DNA of 64,000 nt from Prado023 sp963753075 (GCA_963753075.1 CAVWAR010000017.1:930001-994000); one strand, 5' to 3'. Positions 26,579-36,604 are shown, counted from the first letter of the stretch. The notes: generated by a model from the letters alone, not told the origin. A program made the numbers and translations.

Positions 26579-29242
26579 GTGGCCGCTTCCGACATGGCCT
26601 ACATGCGAACTCCCGCGACTCGCTCGTCCGTCCTCGCTGTCATGCTCACGGCACTATTGACAGTCACGTCGCTGCCCGCGGCATCGGCCGTCGGGAGCAG
26701 CGCGTCCTCAGCTACTGGTCTGCATGCTTCCTCTGCGATGCACGCGCCGGCGAAGACCACGACGAAGAACAGGAAGAAGTCGACGACCGTCGCGGGCTGG
26801 AAGAAGGCGCGTCGGGCGCCAACGGCCGAGAAGCTCTCCAACCTCCGTGTGGGGGGCCCCGGTAGGCGCCCGGTCAAGGTTCAACGCCAAACCTCAGGGA
26901 AGTGGAAGACCGTTCGGAAGCTCCGCACGACCCGGAGCCGGCATTTGATCGACGCAAGCTTCATCCTGCGACGTCCCGGCCTGTGGCGCCTCAGTGTTCC
27001 AGCGACGCAGAAGCGACGGAGGTTGATCACGGCGACTCTGCGAGTCTCGGACGCTCAGCCGGTCGACGTTGAATTGAGCAGGAACAGGGGGGGCCGGAAG
27101 TCCGCCCCAGGCCAGGTGAAGAAGACCTCGCCGCGTCCACAGTCGACACCCACGCCTGTTCCGCCCGCGCCCACCCCAACGCCGACACCGACACCGACAC
27201 CCACCCCCACACCCACCCCCACACCCACCCCCACACCCACCCCCACACCCACCCCCACCCCCACCCCCACCCCCACACCCACCCCCACACCCACACCCAC
27301 CCCCACACCCACACCCACCCCCACACCCACCCCCACACCCACCCCCACCCCCACACCCACACCCACCCCCACACCCACCCCCACACCCACACCCACACCC
27401 ACACCCACCCCGACCCCAACACCCACGCCCACGCCGACGCCGACGCCGACGCCGAATCCCACTCCTGCCCCGATCGCGGGTGCGGTGTTGCCGGTGTCGT
27501 ATGGGTTGTCGTCGGTGTCGGGTTCGGTGTTGTTCGTGGCGCCGGGTGGGTCTGATTCGGCGTCGGGTTCGGTGGGATCGCCGCTGGGCTCGGTTGCCGC
27601 AGCGGTGGCGCGGGTTGGTTCGGGCCAGTCGGCCACGGTGGTCGTGCGTGGTGGCACGTATCGGCAGGGAAATCTGTCGATCAGGTCAGGTCGCAAGGTG
27701 CGCATCGTGGCCTATCCGGGTGAGGTGCCGGTGTTCAACGGTGCCCAGGCATTGCCCAACGGATGGGTCAGCGAGGGTTCGTTGCGGTACCACTCCTACT
27801 CGGTGCAGCCAGTTACCGATGGCAGTGGGATCTCGTTCAGCTCGGGTCAGAACCTGACCGGGGACAAGGTCGGCAAGCACCCCGATCAGGCGTGGATCGG
27901 GTCCACGCAGCTGCGCCAGGTCACGGCCAAGTCCGCGGTGAGCGCGGGCAAGTTCTGGGTCGATGCGGGCAACTCCCGGATCTACCTGTCCGGCGCTGAC
28001 GTGGCCAAGGGCAATGTCGAGGTATCGGACCGGGACGTGTTCGTCTCGATCTCAGGTGCGGGCAGCACCCTGGAAGGGCTGCAGATCACCCGGTTCTCCA
28101 ACTCGGCCAACGACTACGGCGTGGTCCGGGTCAACCCCGGGGCCCACGGCACGACCATGCGCAACGTGGAGATCACCGACGCCGCGTTCCAGGCCGTGCA
28201 GTACGCCGGCAGCTCGCCGATCAAGGGCGCCACGATGACCAATGTGACGATCGCCCGGGCGAACTGGATGGGGGTGTCCTCCACCCTGGTCGACGACCTG
28301 ACCATGAAGGCCGTGAAGATCACCGACCTGAACCAGTTCGGTGAGTTCACCTCCTCTCCCCAGTCCGGCGCGCTGAAGACCTCCCGCAACCGGGCGGTCA
28401 AGGTCCTGGACTCGGTGATCACCAACAACAACAGCCACGGCCTGTGGTTCGACCAGAGCAACGTCGACGTCGACGTTGCCGGGAACACGATCACCGGGAA
28501 CTCCGGATCCAGCGTGTTCTTCGAGATCTCCGATGACCTGCTCATGATCAACAACTACGTCCGCTCCACTGGAGGATCCCGAGCCCTGAAGATCGCCGGA
28601 TCCTCCGGTGTGAAACTGCTCAACAACACCATCGTCGGCGGGGCCGACCCAATCGGGGTCTACGTCGACAACCGGTCCAAGCCCGGCTGCGCCGACCCCA
28701 GCAAACCGCTGTGCGCCAACTCCTACAACTCCGACCGAGACAGCGTCCGCACCCTCCCAGACACCCTGGACTGGATGCCCCGCATCGACCTGATGCTCAA
28801 CAACATCATCACCACCCCCACCGCCACCGGATACTGCGGAACCCGCACCGCTCTATGCATCACCGCCTCCAACAACGGAGCCACCGCACCCATCAACACC
28901 ATCATCCACAAAGCCGACCCCAGCCGCGGCATCCCGCAAACCCGCATCGACGGCAACGTCTACGCCAACGGAACATCCACCACCATCGCCACCGCGATCG
29001 GCACCCACACCACCCACACCACCTTCACCACCGCCATGAAGAACAACCCCGTCAACATCACCGGCATCGACACCAACTCCAAAACCGGCACCCAATGGAC
29101 CAACCCCGACGGCACCCCCACCCCCACCCTCAACACACACCACAACCAAGCCATCCCCACCCCCACCAACACCAACATCAACCAATACCTCCCCCCCAAC
29201 ACCCACCACTACGGAGCTCTCGACGGGCTCCCCCAGAGTTGA
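26579..29242 (+). CDS. Secreted parallel beta-helix protein with long Pro-Thr linker (copy B)
   Basis: The frame of 887 aa starts at GTG; ATG at 26594 or 26603 (MRTPATRSSVLAVMLTALLT) may be the true start. Order: signal peptide; basic N-terminal domain (VAGWKKARRAPTAEKL, RRPVKVQRQTSGKWKTVRKL) of the type seen in actinobacterial surface proteins; a Pro-Thr linker of about 110 residues; a right-handed parallel beta-helix domain of about 580 residues (polysaccharide-lyase-like coils, Asn ladder, CADPSKPLC). No catalytic residues can be assigned; adhesion or glycan binding/cleavage is a guess. The last residues after NTHHYG differ from copy A and derive from flanking DNA. Confidence 0.85.
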   Translation: MAASDMAYMRTPATRSSVLAVMLTALLTVTSLPAASAVGSSASSATGLHASSAMHAPAKTTTKNRKKSTTVAGWKKARRAPTAEKLSNLRVGGPGRRPVKVQRQTSGKWKTVRKLRTTRSRHLIDASFILRRPGLWRLSVPATQKRRRLITATLRVSDAQPVDVELSRNRGGRKSAPGQVKKTSPRPQSTPTPVPPAPTPTPTPTPTPTPTPTPTPTPTPTPTPTPTPTPTPTPTPTPTPTPTPTPTPTPTPTPTPTPTPTPTPTPTPTPTPTPTPTPTPTPTPTPTPTPTPNPTPAPIAGAVLPVSYGLSSVSGSVLFVAPGGSDSASGSVGSPLGSVAAAVARVGSGQSATVVVRGGTYRQGNLSIRSGRKVRIVAYPGEVPVFNGAQALPNGWVSEGSLRYHSYSVQPVTDGSGISFSSGQNLTGDKVGKHPDQAWIGSTQLRQVTAKSAVSAGKFWVDAGNSRIYLSGADVAKGNVEVSDRDVFVSISGAGSTLEGLQITRFSNSANDYGVVRVNPGAHGTTMRNVEITDAAFQAVQYAGSSPIKGATMTNVTIARANWMGVSSTLVDDLTMKAVKITDLNQFGEFTSSPQSGALKTSRNRAVKVLDSVITNNNSHGLWFDQSNVDVDVAGNTITGNSGSSVFFEISDDLLMINNYVRSTGGSRALKIAGSSGVKLLNNTIVGGADPIGVYVDNRSKPGCADPSKPLCANSYNSDRDSVRTLPDTLDWMPRIDLMLNNIITTPTATGYCGTRTALCITASNNGATAPINTIIHKADPSRGIPQTRIDGNVYANGTSTTIATAIGTHTTHTTFTTAMKNNPVNITGIDTNSKTGTQWTNPDGTPTPTLNTHHNQAIPTPTNTNINQYLPPNTHHYGALDGLPQS
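27145..27455 (+). repeat. Pro-Thr coding minisatellite
   Basis: About 310 bp of interspersed ACCCCC, ACACCC and ACGCCG hexamers encode an uninterrupted Thr-Pro linker. The all-C/A composition on one strand is a strong slippage and assembly hazard, and the same linker in copy A is frameshifted. Confidence 0.9.
27431..29214. repeat. 1784-bp inverted repeat, right arm
   Basis: Exact inverse of 24023-25806. A unique 1624-bp spacer (25807-27430) between the arms holds both signal peptides, both N-terminal domains and the divergent promoter region. Confidence 0.9.
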
Positions 29243-29323
29243 CCCGACTGTCGCGAGCATCGGCCGGCAGCGCCAACCCCCTGCCGCTGACAGGTGAAAG
29301 CGCGAAGGGCTCCTGGCCCCCGG

Positions 29324-30292
29324 CTAAGCGAAGCCGGTCACGAACCCGATGCAGCGTGAGTACGTGCAGGACCAGCTCGCCGTGAACGTCCGCCGCCCAG
29401 ACGGCATGGCCGTCCCGGGACCCAAGCCACTCCCATGGAAGGGACTGAACGAGCCCCATCGCCACGGCCGACGGGGTCGATGGCATGGAGCCCCGAGCAG
29501 ACCCACGAACGATCCGATGCTGGCGCCGGTGAACCGGTGCCAGTCACCGATCTCGACCGCCAGTGCGAGCCCGGTCAGGGTGCTGACCCCGCGTAGGCAT
29601 CCCAGCCGGCGCACGACCGGGGTGAACTCCGAGTCCGCGGCCATCTGTTCGATCGCGACATCCAGCCGGTCCCGGCGGGCCTTCACCGCCAGGACGGCCT
29701 CGTAGTCGGAATCGAACGCCAGCCGGGTCGCGGTCGAGGACAGGCGCGGCAACGCTTCCCGGCGCAGCCAGGTGTCGTGCTTGCCGGTCCACGCGTGGCC
29801 GCCGTCGTAGACGATGCCGTGGCGCAGCAGCAGCTTGGACAACCGGTGCCGGGCGCGCATCAGGTCACCGCGGGCGTCCTCCCGGGCCCAGGCCAGATCA
29901 CGCGCAGACTCCTGGTCCGCTGTCGGGATGGCCACCGCGGTGATCTCATCCAGACGCAGCAACCGGGCCAGATGCAGGGCGTCCTTGGCGTCGGTCTTGA
30001 CCCGGTCACCGGACGGCTTCTGCAACTTCGACGGAGCCACGACCTCGCAGCGGATCCCGGCCGCCGTCAGCGACCGATACAACCCGAACCCGGTCGGCCC
30101 GGCCTCATACGCCACCGCGACCGGGCCCGGCAGATCCGCCACCCAGGACCGGATGTGCTCGTGTGACGGGGTCAGTTTGGACTGGAACAACTCGCCCGTG
30201 ACGCCATCGATCGCGGCTGCCGCGACCGATCGGGCATGCACGTCGAGCCCCACACTCGTACGCTCAGTGAACAGCGGGGCATCTTCCCACAA
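29324..30292 (-). pseudogene. IS110-family transposase remnant, C-terminus lost
   Basis: 322 codons from a TTG start. The N-terminal DEDD/RuvC-like domain is well preserved (VGLDVHARSVAAAAID, VAYEAGPTGFGLYRSL, RVKTDAKDALHLARLLRLDE). The transposase_20 domain begins normally (RRLGCLRGVSTLTGLALAVEIGDW) but after ASIGSFVGL the sequence no longer matches the family. The C-terminal region with the catalytic Ser is missing, so it is inactive. It is not close to the intact IS110 element at 47.9 kb. It lies directly downstream of beta-helix copy B and supplies part of the flank there. Confidence 0.8.
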
Positions 30293-30399
30293 CTGTCGGA
30301 TAGGCCGAGCAGGCGGCCCCTGCTCGGTAACCCACGAACATGTGTGAGCGAGGCCCCGGCCCGCAACCCCACAACCAGCGACGGGTCACCCCATACCGT

Positions 30400-31176
30400 C
30401 TAGCGCACGGGCCCTTCGAAGACGACGACGGGGGCGTCTGTCGAGTAGAAGACGACGATCTGGACAAGCTCACGCTCGTCAACGGGAATTCCGTACACGT
30501 AGGTCGCCCTGGCGGAATCCCCGGGCGCCAGGCTCGCAGGGAAGGGCTTCACGCCAGGACCACTAAGAACCACACCAGGATTGCGGGTCTCGCCATAGGT
30601 CACCTCGACCTGCGACCGGGCCAACGAGATCTCCTCGGCGGTGTTGTTGGTCGCCTGGACAGTGACGCGCACCGCGGGCCCGGCGATCTCCCCTCTCACC
30701 TTGGATTCACCGGCCACGGCTTCTGTGCCGACCACCTTCACGGACAGTCCGGTCCCGAACTTGCCGACCTCATCGATCTTGACGGGGGCCTTGACCACCA
30801 GATCGTCCACGGGCACGGTTCTGAGCGACCCGGGCGGCTCCGCGCCGCTTGTCCCGGTGCCAGAAGGAACAGGGGTCTCTTCAGCTCCCGTGCCCGACGA
30901 GGTCGGCCCCTGGACTTCACCGGCTGCTGCCTGGGTCTCGCCGGCTGCATCTTCCGGTTCACCGGGTGCCGCCTGGGTCTCACCGGCTGTCGCCGCAGTC
31001 GACGTGGACGGAGCCGGAGAGCCTTGCCCCGACGCCTCCGATGTCGGTGACTGCGTGGTGTCGTCCGACCCGCGCGCGGACACCACCGCGGCGGCAATCA
31101 AGAAGATGGCGATCGCTGCCGCGGCGACACCGGCGAGCAGGACTCGTCGATCGCTTGCCGGCTGTCCGTTGATCAC
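30400..31176 (-). CDS. Membrane-anchored Thr/Ser-rich protein with DUF4352-like domain
   Basis: The 258-aa protein starts at GTG, with GGAGGGGGAG just upstream. Residues 9-34 form one membrane segment (RRVLLAGVAAAAIAIFLIAA). Residues 40-125 are a low-complexity linker rich in Thr, Gly, Ala and Glu (AAGETQAAPGEPED repeats). The C-terminal 120 residues form a beta-sandwich of the DUF4352/telokin type (VRVTVQATNNTAEEISLARS, SLAPGDSARATYVYGIP). It is probably exported and anchored, with unknown function. It sits between the IS remnant and the PKD protein. Confidence 0.75.
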   Translation of the reverse strand: MINGQPASDRRVLLAGVAAAAIAIFLIAAAVVSARGSDDTTQSPTSEASGQGSPAPSTSTAATAGETQAAPGEPEDAAGETQAAAGEVQGPTSSGTGAEETPVPSGTGTSGAEPPGSLRTVPVDDLVVKAPVKIDEVGKFGTGLSVKVVGTEAVAGESKVRGEIAGPAVRVTVQATNNTAEEISLARSQVEVTYGETRNPGVVLSGPGVKPFPASLAPGDSARATYVYGIPVDERELVQIVVFYSTDAPVVVFEGPVR

Positions 31177-31534
31177 GCGGCACTCCCCCTCCTTCGACAC
31201 CTCGGGGCCAGTAGGCGATCCGATTACCAACAAGAATAGATCATCAGCCGGTCACCTCGGCTCGGTCGGCTCGGTCGGCGCGGTCGGTCGGCTCGGTCGG
31301 ATGACCACTCCAGCCCGACCGTGACGCCTACAGCGCCGTGCGCAAGAGCAGCAGTCCGAGTGACTGTCCGGACAGGGGTGTTCACCCCGCACAGTGGTAT
31401 TCACCCCGGACGGCGGTGTTCACCCGGATGGGCGATCTCGGAGGAGAGATTCTGACGCAGCGTGGTGGACTCCGGTTGCTGCTGGTAACTTCAGAGGTCC
31501 TCAGCGCGGGCAACTCTGGGAGAATCGGGCGGAC
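31177..31534. other. Intergenic region upstream of the PKD protein, with direct repeats
   Basis: No gene. Holds a GGTCGGCTC-type simple repeat at about 31253-31305. Three direct repeats beginning at 31378, 31397 and 31416 have an exact 19-bp period (GTGTTCACCCC, GTATTCACCCC, GTGTTCACCCG). A TAACTT box lies at 31486-31491. The three-fold repeat in front of a large surface-protein gene could be a regulator binding array. Confidence 0.6.
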
Positions 31535-34500
31535 ATGGAACAGCGGATTGGGTTTGGGGTGCTTCCTGTGCCTGCCGGCGGAGTAGCGCGGCGAATGTGG
31601 GCGCTCGCTACCGCGATCGCCTTGGTGGTCAGCGGCCTGCTCATCGGCAGTGCTCCGCCGGCCAAGGCTTGGCCTGCCGAGATCCCTCACCCGGAGACCG
31701 TCTCGGCCGATGGCCTGCCGACCGTACAGATCAACGGCGTCGTGTGGGCCCAGGCCCTTGTCGGAGACACCGTCTATGTTGGTGGCAACTTCACCCAGGC
31801 CCGCCCGGCCGGGACAGGTTCGGGGTCCAACATCCCCCGAGCCAACATCCTGGCGTACGACGTCGTAACGGGCGAGTTGATCTCGTCGTTCGCCCCGAAC
31901 GCCAACGCACAGGTTCGTTCGATCACTCCCTCCACTGACGGTTCCCGCATCTATGTCGCCGGCGACTTCACCAGCATCGCGGGGGCTCCTCGCAATCGCA
32001 TCGCCGCCTTCGACGTGGCATCTGGGCAGCTGGTGGCCGGGTTCTCCCCCAACATCGGATACCACGTCTACGACGTCACCGTGACAGACGATGTCGTCTA
32101 TGTCGGCGGCAACTTCCTCAACGTGGGCTCTCAATATCGTGGTCGGCTGGCGGCCTTCGATACGAGCGGGAATCTGCTGAACTGGGCTCCGGATGCGCCC
32201 GATCGTCAGGTGTGGGCAGTCGAGGTGGCGCCTGATCGATCGAAGGTCGTGATCGCGGGCGCGTTCGAGACGTTCAACGGAACGACCGACTTCGGTCGCG
32301 GCCTCGTGGCCGTTGACGCTGTGTCGGGCGAGATCGTACCGTTCGCCGCGACCGTTCCTGTTCGCAACGGAGGCCCCAACGGAGCCGTGACCGAGCTCTT
32401 CACGGACGGCGACTTGGTCTATGGCTCGGGATACACCTTCGGCCGCCCGTCAGGCACACTCGAGGGAGTCTTCGCCGCCGAATGGGACGATGGCGCGATC
32501 CGATGGATCAACGACTGCCACGGTGACACGCATTCGGTGTTCGTCCAACAGGACGTCGTGTACTCGGCCGGGCATGCGCACTACTGCGGCAACATCGACG
32601 GCTTCATGCAGCCCAATGGTGGATGGGACTGGTACCGAGGCATCGCCAACACGAAGCAGGTCGCCGGATCAGTGCGGACCGAGCGTCTGGGCTACACGAA
32701 CTTTGAGGGCCAGCCCCGCCCGGACCTGTTGAACTGGTTCCCTGCTCTGTCCGCAGGCGCGTACACAGGCCTCGAGCAAGGACCGTGGGACGTCACTGGG
32801 GATGATCGCTACATCCTCATGGGTGGCGAGTTCCCTTCGGTCAATGGCGTTCCGCAGCAGGGACTCGTTCGCTTCGCCGTCCGGGACAACGCCCCGAACG
32901 ACCAGGGACCCAGGTTGTTCAACGACACCTATCCGATCAAGGTGAGGTCCTTCGAACCGGGAAACGTCACCATCTCGTGGCAGGGCAACCGCGATCGCGA
33001 TGACGCGGACCTTCGCTACCGCCTATATCGACGCACCGGAGGCGCCGGCAACGGCCAGTTGGTGCACTCGCGATCCCTGACGGCCCCCTGGTGGGACCTT
33101 CCGGTGATGACCTTCACGGACCAAAGCGCCTCGGGCACGGGCTATGAGTACCGCGTCCAAGTGGACGACGGTCACAACAACTTCGCCAACTCGGCGTGGA
33201 CACCAGTAGCTGCTGCGCAGCCCGCCAGTGACTACCTCAAGACGGTCCTGGCAAGTGAGCCGGATTCGCTCTGGCGCTTCGGCGAGTCTACCGGCTCCGC
33301 AGTCACGACCGACACTGTGGGCTGGCGCGATGCCGAGGTTCCGGCAACCGGAGTCACACTGGGGGAGCAGGGCGCCATTGTCGGCGACACGGACACTGCC
33401 GCTGCGTTCGATGGCGCCGACACGGACTCCAAGATCGTCAGCACCACTCAAGACCTCACTCTGCCGCAGGTGTTCAGCTTGGAAGCATGGGTACGGACGG
33501 CTGAGTCCGATGGCGGGCTGATCATCGGCTACAACAACAGGACCACTGGCGCCGGCCGCACTGACCGTCACGATCGCGTGCTCTACATGGACACAAGTGG
33601 CAACCTGCGCTTCGGCGTTAACCCGACTGATCCGGTGGCAATCGGACCGGATCAGGACTTCCGCGACGACGAGTGGCATCACGTGATCGGCACTCTGGGT
33701 CCGGCCGGCATGAAGATGTACATCGACGGGGCCCTCGTGGACGAGCGTGCCGATGTCACGTATGCCCGGACCGGGTACGTCGGCAACATCCGGCTGGGCG
33801 TTGGGGCGCTCAACGGGTTCCCAGGCACAGACACGGACGCCGGCCGCCGCTTCGAGGGCTCCATTGATGATGCCGCTCTCTACCGCAGGGCTCTGCCTCA
33901 AGACCGCGTCGTCGCCCACTACGAGGCCTCTGGCCGCGATGCTCCTCCGCCGGCGAATGTGGCCCCGGTGGCAGAGTTCACCGCTACCCCGACCGGGTTG
34001 TCCGTCGAGTTCGACGGCACCGCCTCCGACGACCCCGACGGCAACATCGAGTCGTGGGCCTGGGACTTCGGTGACGGAACCACCTCCACCGACGCCGACA
34101 CCACGTCGCACGTCTACGCCACCGACGACACCTACACCGTGACCCTGATCGTGACCGACAACGACGGCGAACCGTCCGACCCGTTCACCCAAGACGTCAC
34201 CGTGACCGCGCCGCCGGCGAATGTGGCCCCGGTGGCAGAGTTCACCGCTACCCCGACCGGGTTGTCCGTCGAGTTCGACGGCACCGCCTCCGACGACCCC
34301 GACGGCAACATCGAGTCGTGGGCCTGGGACTTCGGTGACGGAACCACCTCCACCGACGCCGACACCACGTCGCACGTCTACGCCACCGACGACACCTACA
34401 CCGTGACCCTGATCGTGACCGACAACGACGGCGAACCGTCCGACCCGTTCACCCAAGACGTCACCGTGACCGCGCCGCCGGCGAATGTGGCCCCGGTGGC

Positions 34501-36598
34501 AGAGTTCACCGCTACCCCGACCGGGTTGTCCGTCGAGTTCGACGGCACCGCCTCCGACGACCCCGACGGCAACATCGAGTCGTGGGCCTGGGACTTCGGT
34601 GACGGAACCACCTCCACCGACGCCGACACCACGTCGCACGTCTACGCCACCGACGACACCTACACCGTGACCCTGATCGTGACCGACAACGACGGCGAAC
34701 CGTCCGACCCGTTCACCCAAGACGTCACCGTCGCGGCTGGCCCGGGACCGGTCGTGTTCGCCGCTGATGAGTTCGACCGCAACGTTCCAAGCGGGTGGGG
34801 CAACGCCGACATCGGTGGAGCGTGGACCACGTCAGGGTCGGGCGCGAACTACTCGGTATCCGGTGGGGCCGGGCAGATTGTGCACGGCACCTCGGGCTCG
34901 GGACGCAACGCGTACCTCAACTCGGTGTCCTCTGCCAACAGCGACCTGACCGCGCAGATCACCGTGGACAAGGCAGCCACTGGTGGTGGTACCTATGTGT
35001 CGGTGATCGGCCGCCGGGTCACCTCACCGGCGACCGCCGAGTACCGGATGAAGCTGCGCTACCTGTCCACTGGGTCGATGCAGGCGTTCCTGATCCGCTT
35101 CTCCGGCGGGGCTGAGACCACGCTGGCCACCGTGGCCCCGATCCCAGGGCTATCGGTGAATGCCGGTGACACGCTCAACGTCCGCTTCCAGGTCGAGGGC
35201 ACCGACACAACCGACCTGCGGGGCAAGGTCTGGAAATCTGGCGACACCGAGCCGGGTTCCTGGCTGATCACTGACACCGCCAGCTTCGGCGCCCTCCAAG
35301 GCCCCGGCGGCGTCGGATTCGCCACCTACCTCTCCGGATCCGCCACCAACGCCCCCACCACCGTGGCCATCGACAACCTCAACGTCGTGGATCCCGATGC
35401 CGGACCTCCGCCGGCGAATGTGGCCCCGGTGGCAGAGTTCACCGCTACCCCGACCGGGTTGTCCGTCGAGTTCGACGGCACCGCCTCCGACGACCCCGAC
35501 GGCAACATCGAGTCGTGGGCCTGGGACTTCGGTGACGGAACCACCTCCACCGACGCCGACACCACGTCGCACGTCTACGCCACCGACGACACCTACACCG
35601 TGACCCTGATCGTGACCGACAACGACGGCGAACCGTCCGACCCGTTCACCCAAGACGTCACCGTGACCGCGCCGCCGGCGAATGTGGCCCCGGTGGCAGA
35701 GTTCACCGCTACCCCGACCGGGTTGTCCGTCGAGTTCGACGGCACCGCCTCCGACGACCCCGACGGCAACATCGAGTCGTGGGCCTGGGACTTCGGTGAC
35801 GGAACCACCTCCACCGACGCCGACACCACGTCGCACGTCTACGCCACCGACGACACCTACACCGTGTCCCTGATCGTGACCGACAACGACGGCGAACCGT
35901 CCGACCCGTTCACCCAAGACGTCACCGTCGCGGCTGGCCCGGGACCGGTCGTGTTCGCCGCTGATGAGTTCGACCGCAACGTTCCAAGCGGGTGGGGCAA
36001 CGCCGACATCGGTGGAGCGTGGACCACGTCAGGGTCGGGCGCGAACTACTCGGTATCCGGTGGGGCCGGGCAGATTGTGCACGGCACCTCGGGCTCGGGA
36101 CGCAACGCGTACCTGAACTCGGTGTCCTCTGCCAACAGCGACCTGACCGCGCAGATCACCGTGGACAAGGCAGCCACTGGTGGTGGTACCTATGTGTCGG
36201 TGATCGGCCGCCGGGTCACCTCACCGGCGACCGCCGAGTACCGGATGAAGCTGCGCTACCTGTCCACTGGGTCGATGCAGGCGTTCCTGATCCGCTTCTC
36301 CGGCGGGGCTGAGACCACGCTGGCCACCGTGGCCCCGATCCCAGGGCTATCGGTGAATGCCGGTGACACGCTCAACGTCCGCTTCCAGGTCGAGGGCACC
36401 GACACAACCGACCTGCGGGGCAAGGTCTGGAAATCTGGCGACACCGAGCCGGGTTCCTGGCTGATCACTGACACCGCCAGCTTCGGCGCCCTCCAAGGCC
36501 CCGGCGGCGTCGGATTCGCCACCTACCTCTCCGGATCCGCCACCAACGCCCCCACCACCGTGGCCATCGACAACCTCAACGTCAAGAACATCCAGTAG
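31535..36598 (+). CDS. Large secreted multi-PKD, LamG-containing adhesin-like protein
   Basis: 1687 aa from ATG. A signal peptide lies around residues 21-46 (MWALATAIALVVSGLLIGSA, APPAKA cleavage). Residues 50-490 are repeat blades (YVGGNFTQA, YVAGDFTSIAG, YVGGNFLNVG, LMGGEFPSVNG), a delta-60/DUF5122-like propeller. A fibronectin-like segment (TISWQGNRDRDDADLRYRLY) follows, then a LamG/concanavalin domain (SLEAWVRTAESDGGLIIGY through GRRFEGSIDDAALYRR). The end is three PKD domains (88 aa each), a carbohydrate-binding-like module, two more PKD domains and a second copy of the module. PKD units carry SWAWDFGDGT. No sorting signal or membrane anchor is seen at the C-terminus. Cell-surface or matrix binding is likely. 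Confidence 0.88.
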   Translation: MEQRIGFGVLPVPAGGVARRMWALATAIALVVSGLLIGSAPPAKAWPAEIPHPETVSADGLPTVQINGVVWAQALVGDTVYVGGNFTQARPAGTGSGSNIPRANILAYDVVTGELISSFAPNANAQVRSITPSTDGSRIYVAGDFTSIAGAPRNRIAAFDVASGQLVAGFSPNIGYHVYDVTVTDDVVYVGGNFLNVGSQYRGRLAAFDTSGNLLNWAPDAPDRQVWAVEVAPDRSKVVIAGAFETFNGTTDFGRGLVAVDAVSGEIVPFAATVPVRNGGPNGAVTELFTDGDLVYGSGYTFGRPSGTLEGVFAAEWDDGAIRWINDCHGDTHSVFVQQDVVYSAGHAHYCGNIDGFMQPNGGWDWYRGIANTKQVAGSVRTERLGYTNFEGQPRPDLLNWFPALSAGAYTGLEQGPWDVTGDDRYILMGGEFPSVNGVPQQGLVRFAVRDNAPNDQGPRLFNDTYPIKVRSFEPGNVTISWQGNRDRDDADLRYRLYRRTGGAGNGQLVHSRSLTAPWWDLPVMTFTDQSASGTGYEYRVQVDDGHNNFANSAWTPVAAAQPASDYLKTVLASEPDSLWRFGESTGSAVTTDTVGWRDAEVPATGVTLGEQGAIVGDTDTAAAFDGADTDSKIVSTTQDLTLPQVFSLEAWVRTAESDGGLIIGYNNRTTGAGRTDRHDRVLYMDTSGNLRFGVNPTDPVAIGPDQDFRDDEWHHVIGTLGPAGMKMYIDGALVDERADVTYARTGYVGNIRLGVGALNGFPGTDTDAGRRFEGSIDDAALYRRALPQDRVVAHYEASGRDAPPPANVAPVAEFTATPTGLSVEFDGTASDDPDGNIESWAWDFGDGTTSTDADTTSHVYATDDTYTVTLIVTDNDGEPSDPFTQDVTVTAPPANVAPVAEFTATPTGLSVEFDGTASDDPDGNIESWAWDFGDGTTSTDADTTSHVYATDDTYTVTLIVTDNDGEPSDPFTQDVTVTAPPANVAPVAEFTATPTGLSVEFDGTASDDPDGNIESWAWDFGDGTTSTDADTTSHVYATDDTYTVTLIVTDNDGEPSDPFTQDVTVAAGPGPVVFAADEFDRNVPSGWGNADIGGAWTTSGSGANYSVSGGAGQIVHGTSGSGRNAYLNSVSSANSDLTAQITVDKAATGGGTYVSVIGRRVTSPATAEYRMKLRYLSTGSMQAFLIRFSGGAETTLATVAPIPGLSVNAGDTLNVRFQVEGTDTTDLRGKVWKSGDTEPGSWLITDTASFGALQGPGGVGFATYLSGSATNAPTTVAIDNLNVVDPDAGPPPANVAPVAEFTATPTGLSVEFDGTASDDPDGNIESWAWDFGDGTTSTDADTTSHVYATDDTYTVTLIVTDNDGEPSDPFTQDVTVTAPPANVAPVAEFTATPTGLSVEFDGTASDDPDGNIESWAWDFGDGTTSTDADTTSHVYATDDTYTVSLIVTDNDGEPSDPFTQDVTVAAGPGPVVFAADEFDRNVPSGWGNADIGGAWTTSGSGANYSVSGGAGQIVHGTSGSGRNAYLNSVSSANSDLTAQITVDKAATGGGTYVSVIGRRVTSPATAEYRMKLRYLSTGSMQAFLIRFSGGAETTLATVAPIPGLSVNAGDTLNVRFQVEGTDTTDLRGKVWKSGDTEPGSWLITDTASFGALQGPGGVGFATYLSGSATNAPTTVAIDNLNVKNIQ
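34215..35411 (+). repeat. 1197-bp tandem duplication inside the PKD protein, first copy
   Basis: The unit is PKD-PKD-module. The second copy runs 35412-36598. The two agree almost base for base; I saw an A/T change (ACCCTG vs TCCCTG in the last PKD) and a C/G change in TACCT(C/G)AAC. The individual PKD units start at 33951, 34215, 34479, 35412 and 35676, with a 264-bp period inside each run. Confidence 0.93.
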
Positions 36599-36604
36599 AT
36601 CACG

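Noticed and set aside
27055..27705. Minus-strand frame with a Gly-Val repeat opposite the Thr-Pro linker
   Set aside because: Complement of the linker minisatellite; composition only.
33023..34720. Long minus-strand frame of VGVVGG-type repeats opposite the PKD domains (and a second at 35150-35917)
   Set aside because: It is the antisense of the repeated PKD codons; it repeats because the PKD DNA repeats, with no start site or domain.
33951..36598. Regularly spaced repeats considered as a CRISPR array
   Set aside because: Units are 264 bp, contiguous and coding for PKD domains; there are no spacers.
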